Assembly: GCA_014529385.2 (NCBI GenBank) | Contig: CM043952.1 | Location: 61,830,119-61,894,118, forward strand | DNA from: Adiantum capillus-veneris | Lineage: Eukaryota; Streptophyta; Polypodiopsida; Polypodiales; Pteridaceae | Direction of reading: 5' to 3' | DNA: 64,000 nt | Shown: positions 55,366 through 64,000 of the stretch, one piece after another | Layout: the number at the start of each line of letters is the position of its first letter | How positions within the stretch are numbered: the first letter of the stretch is position 1 | The notes under the pieces: generated by a model | The model's input: only the letters and a program-made list of their open reading frames with translations | The model's database searches: none | Told to the model about the DNA's origin: nothing | Program-made: the position numbers and the translations under genes

Positions 55366-56302
55366 TGCACATCCTCGTTCAATCTTCCTTTGTTTGTTGC
55401 CTTAGTAGTTGCTCAGCCTCTTTTCCAGTGTCCCACAGTAAATCTCCTAAATTTTTGTGCCCTTGCCTTGATCTCCATCTTCGTTGCCATCTCGCTGAAA
55501 GGATTATTGCTAGGAGTGCTTTGATATGCTATGTGTCAAACTGGTAAATCTTTGCTCAAGGGATTAAATATGGAGGAGTCGACTTCAAAAAATCATGTCA
55601 TGAATGCCTCCTCAAATGTTTGCATGTAGTGGGAGGGCAAGAACATGACACTCGCATACAATCCCATGATGACTTTTTTGCTAGGAATTTTTATTTCCAT
55701 ATTCTAGCACAACCCTCTTGTGCCTTCCACAAAAACTTGCCAAGGATGCTCCGCTGCTTCTATATCATTGAATGTCGTAATGCAGGTGATTAGCATCTTT
55801 GAAATATTCACTAGCATCTGGCATGCAAGATCTGGTATTTCCTTCATCATGTTGATGACTCCTTTGAGCATTTGAACCATATACTGGTTTGGTTGGAGAA
55901 TGTTATTTCTTGGCTTTGCTAGTCTTTTGCTTTGCCATGAATAAAAGATTTTCCAGGATCGCTGTCTGGTGATGGGACAATAAGTTGGGTCGATCCTGAG
56001 ATGTTGCGGAGCATTTTTATAATATGTTTCATCAGTTGGGTGTTGCTCAAACCATTTCCTTCGCCAGATTGGTTGATTGTCGATAATAGTCTAAATTTGT
56101 ATGGCAGTGAGACAGGAACATCCCTGTAATCTCCTCTTTGGTTTGGCTCAAGGGCAGGTAGCATTTTTTGCTTCCATAATAGGACCTCCTGCCTCATCAC
56201 TAGTAGTGCGATCACCAAGTTTTTTCACCACTTCATCGGGAGTGATCATGAGAAGGACCGTTGAATTCAACACCTTGAGCTCATATTGCAGATACTCCTT
56301 GT
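55366..56302 (-). pseudogene. accessory ORF, third copy, C-terminal part
   Basis: The stretch at 55600-55680 (atgcctcctcaa, gggagggcaagaacatg) aligns with 28900-28950 of element 3. A frame at 55919-56218 carries LSNTQLMKHIIKMLRNISGS. The copia element 7 interrupts it at 56302, and it continues at 61483. Confidence 0.65.
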
Positions 56303-56529
56303 TGTTGGAATTAGGGTTGCAGAGAAACACACACAGCTTGGAGAAGACAAAGGAAGCTCAAGGCACACAATAGAAAGTGTGTTACTTAGTGTGCAATGGA
56401 AAGATAGATAGCCCTAGAGTGATGGGCGTATATACAATGCTCGGGGGAAAAAACCTCCTAAAGAGGGAAAAAATGCCCCGGTAGTCCTCGTGTGTTCACA
56501 CACATCACTACCACATGTATATGGTAACA
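56303..56529 (-). repeat. 3' LTR of element 7
   Basis: 227 bp, TGTTGGAATTAGGG...TATGGTAACA in plus reading. It differs from 61256-61482 at about 15-16 positions. Confidence 0.96.
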
Positions 56530-56604
56530 AATCCGCCCTGGAGTGATGCGGTGAACGAGAGCTGGCACATGAGTAAAGGGAAGCGCCATGCCTTGAGGAC
56601 ATGA

Positions 56605-57029
56605 TCAGTCCACAAAGGGGACTAAGCCCAAAGCTTTGTAGAAAGCTTCAAGATTCTCATGAGACAATGCCTTTGTGAAAAGATCGGCAAGGATGTCATG
56701 TGTTGGCACATAAGCCAAGATGATCTCTCTTGCTGAGAGCCTCTCCTTGACATAGTGGTAATGCACTTCAATGTGCTTTGTGCGATCATGAAAAACTGGG
56801 TTCCTCGCAACTGCCAATGTGATCTGACTGTCAGTGTAGATAGTGTTGGCAGTGTCGTGTCCAACACCCAAATCAGCCATAAGGCATCTAATCCATACAC
56901 ACTCAATCGTAGCTGTGAAGATTGCCATGTACTCAGCCTCACAATTCGAAGTGGCCACATAGGTTGCTTCTTGCTCAACCATGATATACATGAACTACCA
57001 AGCATGAAACAAAAACCACTTGTGGACAC
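56605..57029 (-). pseudogene. element 7 RNase H
   Basis: The frame has VATSNCEAEYMAIFTATIEC, TIYTDSQITLAVARNPVFHD, then KHIEVHYHYVKERLSAREII and a C-terminal DLFTKALSHENLEAF, the standard copia RNase H. Its N-terminal segment (GFCFMLGSSCISWLSKKQ) is in a second frame, so one indel separates them. Together they cut the RNA of RNA:DNA hybrids. Confidence 0.9.
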
Positions 57030-58277
57030 TCACATGTCAAAACAACCAGCCCAATCAGAGTCTGAAAAAGCACGTAAGTCTGGCATCAAGGATCCCCCCT
57101 TGGGATAAAACAAGCCAAGATGTAAAGTGCCACTAAGGTAGCGGAAAATCCTCTTGACAGCCTGCCAATGCTTAGACCCTGGGCTATGCATACATCTGCT
57201 GACATGTGAGACTGCAAACTGAATATCCGTCCTCGTGTTGCATACATAAATGAGGCAACCACTAGCAGTTTGATAAAGAGTGACATCAAAAAGATAGCCA
57301 GCATCATGTAGACTCAACTTCAAACCTGATTCCATGGGAGTGGCAATAGGTTTCCAATCCTCAAGTCCAAACTTACATAGTAATGTCTCTATATAACTTT
57401 TCTGACACAAGGCAATACCACCATCACACTGCTTAAACTGTATACCCAAGTAATGATGCAACATCCCCAAATCTCTCATCTTGAAAGTAGCATTCAAATC
57501 GACCTTAAATTCAGCAATATGTCTCTCATTTGGTCTAGTGAATGATCAGCAAATCATCGACATAAAGAACCACCATGAGAAGTACATCACCCTCACGCTT
57601 TACATACAATGTGCTTTCTACTAGACTGTTACGAAAGCCTTGTTTGATCAAATGATTGTCAGCTTTCTCATACCAAGCACAAGGAGATTGCTTCAACCCA
57701 TACAAAGCCTTCTTACTTTGTCCTCTTGTCCTTTTATGACAAAACCGCGAGGCTGCGTTACATAAACTTCCTCAAATATGTCACCATTCAACAAAGAAGT
57801 AACAATGTCTGATTGATGTACATCCCAACCAAAATGAGCTGCCAATGCACATAGAAAATGCACAGTAGTCATACAACAAGTGGGAGCAAAAGTCTCTTCA
57901 TAATCTATGCCTTTTTGCTGTGCATAACCCTTTGCAACAAGTCGAGCCTTATGGCAATCGATCTCACCATCCGGCTTGCGTTTCAACTTGTAAACCCACT
58001 TCGTACGAATGGCCTTTTTTCCAAGAGGAAAATCACATAAAGTCCATGTGTCATTTTCTATAAGTGCATCATATTCTGATTTCATGGCAGCCATCCAATT
58101 TTTTGAGTTTTGTGCTTCATGAAAAGAGAGAGGCTCCTCAACATCATGTAAGTTAGACACAGCCAAAGCATAACAATCTGATACATAAGATGCATGGTGA
58201 GAGCCTGAATGAGTACGACTAGACAAAGGTGCATCCAATTTACTGTCACGCAAAGTGTGCACCAGCCATTTTGGCAT
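57030..58277 (-). pseudogene. element 7 reverse transcriptase
   Basis: The upstream frame has KWVYKLKRKPDGEIDCHKAR, LVAKGYAQQKGIDYEETFAP and VTQPRGFVIKG. The catalytic YVDD (VLYVDDLLII) lies near 57560 in a gap between frames. The downstream frame carries MRDLGMLHHYLGIQF, the thumb/connection SYIETLLCKFGLEDWKPIAT and RIFRYLSGTLHLGLFYP. At least one frameshift lies between 57500 and 57700. Confidence 0.92.
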
Positions 58278-58496
58278 ACCTCTAGCCTGCTCATTTTCAG
58301 CCCTTTCCTCATCAAGTACATCATGTACATCTGCATCAGTAATAGGCTAATCTGTAACATTTTGAGAAACCCCCATAGGCTATACATTTGCCTCATTCGA
58401 ACTTATGTTCATATTTCCACCACTGAAAAGAGGTGACAAAGTGTCATAAATGTCCTGTGATCTTACATTATTGTCTCTAGTACATGGTAGCAAGGG

Positions 58497-59250
58497 CTAA
58501 ACAGAATCTTCCACAAACACTACATCCCGTGAAACCAGAATACGTTTTGTTTGTGGATGATACAACCTGTAACCTTTGCTTTCAGCACTATAACCAACAA
58601 AAATACATTTGACAGCCTGATCATCCAGTTTTTTGCGCTGTGTTTGTGGCACCAAAGCATATGCCAAACAGCCAAAAACATGCATGTGCTCAATAGAAGG
58701 CTTTCTATCATGCCATGCTTCATATGGAGTAATAGACTGCAAAGCTTTTGTAGGACACCTGTTCAGTACATAAGTGGCACACATAATGGCCTCAAGCCAA
58801 AAAGAATGAGACAAAGCTTGACTTTTGACCATACATCGTGCCATTTCCATAAGTGACATGTTTTTCCTCTCAGCAACACCATTTTGCCGAGGTGTATAAG
58901 GCAATGTACATTGGTGTTTTATCCACACCAACGACTAGCCAGAAATGCATTGAATTCATGAGACATACACTCTCCCCCTCGATCGGAATGGAGGGTGCCC
59001 ATAGTACATTTTGAGACATTTTCAGCCATAGCCACAACTTGTTTGAAGCACATAAAAACTTCGAAATTCTCTTTAAGCGGAAATACTCATGCATGCCTAG
59101 AGTAATCATCAATAAAAGTCACGAAGTACATGTAATTGCCCAAGGACGGAGTTTGCATAGGCCCACAAACATCACTATGCACAAGCTGCAACCTACATGT
59201 GGGCCGAACTGAACCATCCTTTGGAAACTTAGAACGCTGCATCTTACCCA
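58497..59250 (-). pseudogene. element 7 integrase
   Basis: The core starts VHSDVCGPMQTPSLGNYMYF and FVTFIDDYSRHA in the upstream frame, is cut by a TGA at 59087 where Trp is usual, continues TLHSDRGGECMSHEFNAFL, then shifts frame to PYTPRQNGVAERKNMSLMEM. That gives the D, D and E residues. The remainder (VFGCLAYALVPQTQRKKLDD; CIFVGYSAESKGYRLYHP) is the copia C-terminal part. Confidence 0.9.
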
Positions 59251-60298
59251 AAATACAGCCTTCACAAACATGTTTGATAGGTGCTTCAAGAGGCGGCAAA
59301 GAAGCAATCATATCAGATTTCTGCAAATGCAGCAAACTGGCAAAATTCGAATGACCAAAACGTGCATGCCAAAGTTTTGCATCTGAAATAGCCCTTGAAT
59401 CTGCAACAGCATTTGCAAAATTTTGTCCACACTTGTCATACAAAGTGAGCTTATACAGCCCACGGCACAAAAGGCCAGATGCAACAATTTCATCACCAAA
59501 ACTAAGATCATGAACTGTACATCTGTCATCCACAAATTTGACTACAAGTCCAAGTCTAGCAAGTGCGGATACAGACAAGAGATTCTTCTTGATCCTAGGT
59601 ACATAAATTGCATCAACAAGTGTGAAAGAACTGCCATTAGCAGCAGTAAGCACAATGTTTCCAACTCCCTGAACCAGATAAGAGGCATTGTTGGCACAAG
59701 TGATAGAATTCCCATGAGGGACAGACTCAAGAGAGGTGAACAATTCACAATGTGAGGTAATGTGCTTTGTAGCACCACTATCGAAATACCACACATGTGA
59801 ATCTGCAGCAAATGGCAAGCATGCATCATGGACATTAGGATTGTAAGTGCACTCTGCACTAAAAGCCCATTCTGCATCGACATCAGCATTACAGTCTCCT
59901 TTCACAGAAGACTCAACAATGGCTGCATTTGTAGTGGAACCAACATTTGCAGTAGAACCACCCTCTTTCTTCTTAGCCTCTTTTGCCTTCAACTTAGGAC
60001 ACTGCTTGATCAAGTGATCATTAGCTTTACAATAATGGCAACGCATCTTCTTTTTTCCCTTATCACCAGAATTGCCAGACGAAGTGCTGCCAGCAGAAGC
60101 ATTGGGAACAGAAGTTTTGCCACTCGCAGCAGAACCATAAGAAGTGGCTGCATTGCTGTTACCACCCTTTCTTTGAGAAGCAATAAAAGCATGTTCAATT
60201 GCACGCTTCCTAGTCCTGTTCTTTTTGGAAAGTGACTCTTGCAACAGCAATGTGCATAATGCATCAAACTTGACAACTTTTGGATTTCCTTGGGTCAT
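59087..60298 (-). pseudogene. element 7 nucleocapsid, protease and pre-integrase zinc module
   Basis: In one 403-codon frame: CCHC knuckle CHYCKANDHLIKQC, protease active site VWYFDSGATKHITSH (DSGA), protease flap region LVQGVGNIVLTAANGSSFTL, then LWHARFGHSNFASLLHLQKS and CEGCILGKMQRSKFP forming the HHCC module. The frame runs into the integrase core. Confidence 0.93.
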
Positions 60299-60355
60299 CA
60301 GTCTCCAAGTACTAGCAACAGTCTGGTAGGAATCTGGTAAGGCATCAAGAATAGT

Positions 60356-60970
60356 CTACAGTAGGGAATTGTCTGAAATGACTTCACCTGCAGAAATGAG
60401 TTGCTCATTGATATCCTTGACACTAGCAAGTAAAGTGTCCATATCATCTTCCTCATGCATAATCTTCGACTCCAGCTCTTTACGCAACAAAGCAATTTTA
60501 GCCTCATTGCGACTTGCATAAAGACTAGCTAGAATATCCCAAGCCTGTTTTGCAGATTTCGCTGAATGGATGTGAGGAACAATGGTGCGCTTCACAGACA
60601 ACGCAATCAATGCATGAGCATACGCATCTTTAACATCCCAACGAGCTTGTTCTACCATAGGCAAAACAACTCTAACAACAGCAATCCTTGCAGCAAGACC
60701 TGCAACATCCTCAACATCGCCTACATCCTCAGAACCAGGACGTACATCAATGCCCTGCACAATGTTCCAGACACCCTTTGACACAAGAACATGTTGCATC
60801 ATATAAGCCCACATAGGGTAGTTGTCCCCATCCAATGTGTCCTCAGCAGCAAACATCTTGAACACATCTGTTGTTGTTGTTGTTGTCAGCCATGGTAAAT
60901 GTTGCACCTGATGTGAAAACTGCCCAAAAATAGGAGAAACGGAGAGAGAACAACACGTGCTATATAGCAC
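60356..60970 (-). pseudogene. element 7 gag
   Basis: A capsid-type region includes LDGDNYPMWAYMMQHVLVSK and GVWNIVQGIDVRPG, then KSAKQAWDILASLYASRNEA. A TAG at 60356-60358 separates it from TILDALPDSYQTVAST, which continues in frame into the nucleocapsid. Reading the TAG as CAG would restore a single gag-pol frame across this point. The first about 30 residues upstream of the Asn-Tyr motif may be leader sequence. Confidence 0.85.
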
Positions 60971-61241
60971 AAACCGTAGAAGACTATAGGGCAGCTGTTA
61001 TGCAGAAAATGGCACTAACAAAAATTCTGCACAAAATGACGAAGTTGCCTGTGCAGACCTGCCTGTAGTGGAAACGGAGGCCGAAATGAGCCCAAATCGA
61101 AAATCTGAGCAGACCAAGGTCTACAAGCTGTCCCGAACTATTTGTCAACCTGCGAACGCTCGCCAAAGCTCACTGAAATCGTAGAAAGTGAGTAGAAGTG
61201 TACTGGAGCAGCTGGCGACTAAGCCCGGGAGGACGCAACCT

Positions 61242-61253
61242 GCTCTGATACCA
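61242..61253 (-). other. primer binding site of element 7 (tRNA-iMet)
   Basis: TGGTATCAGAGC on the minus strand, two bases after the 5' LTR end. It is the canonical PBS complementary to the 3' end of initiator tRNA-Met, used by most plant copia elements. Confidence 0.95.
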
Positions 61254-61255
61254 AT

Positions 61256-61482
61256 TGTTGGAATTAGGGTTGCAGAGAAACACGCACAGCTTGGAGAAGA
61301 TGAAGGAAGATCAAGGCGCACAGTAGAGAGTGGGTTACTGAGTGTGCAATGGAAAGATAGATAGCCGTAGAGTGATGGGCGTATATACAATGCACGGGGG
61401 AAAAAACCTCCGAAAGAGGGAAAAAATGCCCCGGCGGTCCTAGTGTGTTCACACGCATCACTACCACATGTATATGGTAACA
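61256..61482 (-). repeat. 5' LTR of element 7
   Basis: 227-bp partner of 56303-56529 with identical ends. CTTGT follows at 61483-61487. Confidence 0.96.
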
Positions 61483-64000
61483 CTTGTGTGAAGGGTCTTT
61501 GATTTCTGAGATCCACTGCTGAATTTCTTCTTTTGTTTTATTCGAGGTGGACGTCATGGTTGGATCTTCATATTCATGCATTGTCGTTCTTGTGCTTGTA
61601 CCTGGCATATCTATGTGGTGAGCTTTGAAGGTGAATTGTTACAATCCTCCTATTTGTTCAGCTTCCACAGGGACTGTTTGTACTGGCTTCACCTGTGGTG
61701 CCCTTAGAGCATCCAAATCTTCCTTTGCCTCTACCAGCTGCTTTCTCATATTTTCAAGTTCTTTGTCTTTAGCTTTTTTCAATGCTCTATGCCCTGATCT
61801 CATAATTTTCTTGTCATATTTCTCTTGAGCAAGGACCTTCTTTAGATCCTGGACCTCTTTGGTCAGTGAGGTTGATTTAGTTGTCATGCTTGTGGAGCTC
61901 GACGTCTCCTGCAAGGCTAAAATTTGGGTCAGAGTCTTGCTGACCACCGCATAAGACTATTGTAGTTTCTCACTTTGTTCCCTTTCCCTGATTAGCTCCT
62001 CCTCTAGACTTTGTTGCTCAACCTGCAGAGTATTGTTGGATTCATTAAATTGTTGGACTTCCTTGCAGTAATATGCAGCATTCTCCTGTTTTCTTTGTAA
62101 TTCTGATTGGAGTTGCTGCTGGACTTTTTGCAACTCCTCGATTTTGTTTTGCAGCTGCAGTGTGCTTTTGGCTGCTTTTGTTGACTCTTTTTTATGTCCT
62201 CCAGCTCTAGTTCATGCAAGTTGTAGAGAGCTCTTTGGCATTGTAATTGGAGCTTGATCTGGTCTAAATGTGCATCAATGTCAAATGATCTGATCATTTG
62301 TGATCCCTCCGCTACCACAGCTTGCGAGTGAGGCAATCTTGGTTGTTTCTGACTTCTTTGGCCATGGTCAGAGGTACCAGCATCATCCGTTGTTCTTTCT
62401 TCTATTTTCTATGCTTCGCGAGCAGCTTGGGTTGTACTGATTTCTGGCAGTGCTGTCTCTTTTTCTTGAACTGCCTACTTTTTGACAGCACCTTGTCTGC
62501 CATTTGTTCAAGATCTAAGGCTTCTTCTCTTCTTTTTGTGAGTCAGCCTCTGAAGGTACCTTTTCATTCTTTGATTATTCAAATGTATAATCTTTTTGTT
62601 CAAGGGTGTCTTGGTCACCTTTCTCTTCTTGGTTTTTTGCTTTTGCCCTTGCCTTGGTAGATTCGTCAAATAATTTGAGATGATCAATGTGTGGCCATTT
62701 TGCATCCTCTCTTTCTCTTTGTTCCATTTTATGCTTAAGCTCATTCTGAATCCGTTCCCGCATATCACTAGCAATGTTCAAATTTTCCTTTGCTTCCTTT
62801 CTTTTGTGTTGTTTAATCCTTTCTAGAGCTTCTGATTTTCTGTGTTGTAGAGGCACATCCTCTTCTTCTTCTCGTTCATCATCCGCTTTCGTTCCCTGAC
62901 TTCTCTTTTCCTCGTGTTTCTGTTGGCGGAGTCTTTCCCTTTGTGCCTATGCTTCTTCCATTCTCCTTTGGGCTTGAGTGATGGGGATTTCCTTCGCCGC
63001 CCAAGTTGACCTCTTCTTTAGTCTTACGTGTCTAAGTGAAAATTCACTTGCATGTTCCTCATCTGAAGACTGGTATTTGGAAGGAGTTTCTCTTTCTCTT
63101 GACCTAGCTTCTTCGTTGTTGGTGCATCTGATTCCATCTTCTCGCTGTCAGTGTCATGTCTTCTTGAGGTCTGCCTTGTTTGTTTGATCTCCGGTTGTGG
63201 CCTTGTTGATGGTCCTGCTACCGGCTTTACTGCTCTTTTAGGTTTGTGGATCAAATCCAATTGTGCTTCTGCAGGTGGTAGCTCATCAATCACCCCTAAC
63301 GCTTGGTAAGAAATTCTAGTCAGCATTGGTCCAGTATTCATGTAAGTCTTGCTCTTTTGGCTACCCTTGATATTTGCTTCCACTATGTTGTCAAGTAGGT
63401 AGTTGCCAAACTCACAGCTGATTACTCTTCTTTTTGCTAGCCCCATTGTCATCACCATTGCCATGTGCAAAAGTGGTTCAGTGTATCGTGGTGGATTTTG
63501 TACCTTCTCTGAGTAGATCAAGTCTTGATAGGTCAATTTGTGTCCTCTTTGCTTTGGAAATTCTTTGTCATTATCTTTTGCAATAGATTGTGTGTTCCTT
63601 GTTGTAGGTGGAGAGCTTTGTTGATTATCTCCGCAATGATTTTAACCTTGACCATAGCTCCATCTTTGTCTGTAAGGGTGGCTTCTCCATTGTACTGAAT
63701 AGAGCTGATGAGTTCATGTGCTCTTGTGAAATTTGCTCCCCATGGAGGTAGTCGTAGAAAACTGTCTAGTTGTAGACACCTGGCCCCTGCTAACACTTTG
63801 GACCTCTGGTGTAATGCCCATAATTCCCTTGGAAAAAGGGTGGCCTTTACTATCTCTCCATCTACTGCTTGAAACTCTCCAATGAATATGTTTGCAGGCA
63901 TTGTTTCTAGCACCTGTTTGTGATATGAGCTTTCTCTTTTGAGGAAATGTATGTGATCTTGTATGGAGCCACTTCCAACTCCCTTTGTGCTTTTCTTTGG
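61483..64000 (-). pseudogene. accessory ORF, third copy, N-terminal and coiled-coil part (runs off the window)
   Basis: Frames at 61639-61947 and 62004-62336 are Lys/Glu/Gln-rich coiled coils (LTKEVQDLKKVLAQEKYDKK). 62575-62856 is a charged linker (RIQNELKHKMEQREREDAKW). 63024-63536 carries EPLLHMAMVMTMGLAKRRVI and a Pro/Thr linker. 63533-63913 is the N-terminal domain (FTRAHELISSIQYNGEATLT, MVKVKIIAEIINKALHLQ). This matches the order of the accessory ORF of element 3. Sequence upstream of 63913 (SIQDHIHFLKRESSYHK) still aligns, so the gene continues beyond 64000. Confidence 0.65.

Larger units (their letters stand above)
56303..61482 (-). mobile_element. element 7: full-length Ty1/copia retrotransposon
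   Basis: LTRs of 227 bp each with TGTTGG...TAACA ends, about 7% diverged by eye, enclose gag, PR, IN, RT, RH in copia order on the minus strand. The target duplication CTTGT is exact (56298-56302 and 61483-61487). The PBS is the canonical tRNA-iMet sequence. Total length is 5180 bp. Frameshifts and at least two in-frame stops inactivate it. Confidence 0.96.

Overview
This window is repeat-dense DNA from a land plant nuclear genome. I see no convincing host gene, tRNA, rRNA, CRISPR array or bacterial-style operon. The plant call rests on Ty3/gypsy elements with tRNA-Asp-type primer binding sites, a gypsy element with the dual RNase H layout of the plant Tat lineage, a chromovirus, a Ty1/copia element primed by tRNA-iMet, and LTRs with TATA boxes. 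A large, slowly purged genome such as a fern, lycophyte or gymnosperm would fit, but the species cannot be fixed from the sequence.

Layout, left to right. 1-864: decayed coding relics. 865-9581: element 1, a full-length Ty3/gypsy element on the minus strand (LTRs 1143/1142 bp, gag-PR-RT-RH-second RH-IN). 9585-16176: element 2, a minus-strand chromovirus-like gypsy element with LTRs of only about 134 bp. 16177-18930: old relics including a copia RT fragment. About 18930-22890: element 5, the 3' part (LTR, polypurine tract, accessory ORF) of a relative of element 3. 23674-27614: element 4, a minus-strand gypsy gag region whose 5' LTR is split at 27614 and resumes at 46604. 27615-46603: element 3, a 19-kb minus-strand gypsy element with a CACAC target duplication. 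46930-48490: decayed plus-strand pol. 48500-49309 and 55315-55365: a minus-strand protease-like relic, split by element 6 (49310-55314), a plus-strand element keeping zinc-knuckle gag and protease but no RT or IN. 55366-56302 and 61483-64000: a third copy of the accessory ORF, split by element 7 (56303-61482), a Ty1/copia element with a CTTGT target duplication.

The most unusual object is element 3 and its relatives. Its Pol continues past the integrase into a second retropepsin-like domain. It carries two tandem integrase zinc-binding modules. Downstream of pol it has a roughly 1,200-codon accessory ORF (conserved N-terminal domain, acidic/proline-rich linker, coiled coils, conserved C-terminal domain), seen in three diverged copies here. 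Its 5' leader and 3' spacer each hold 22-bp palindromes centred on AATCGCGATT at a period of about 290 bp, and the LTRs carry a part of the same motif.

Every coding region is broken by stops or frameshifts, so all are annotated as pseudogenes. Many stops fit a single C-to-T change (CAG to TAG, CAA to TAA, CGA to TGA), as expected for methylated silenced repeats. Domain names come from motif recognition by eye; no database search was run.
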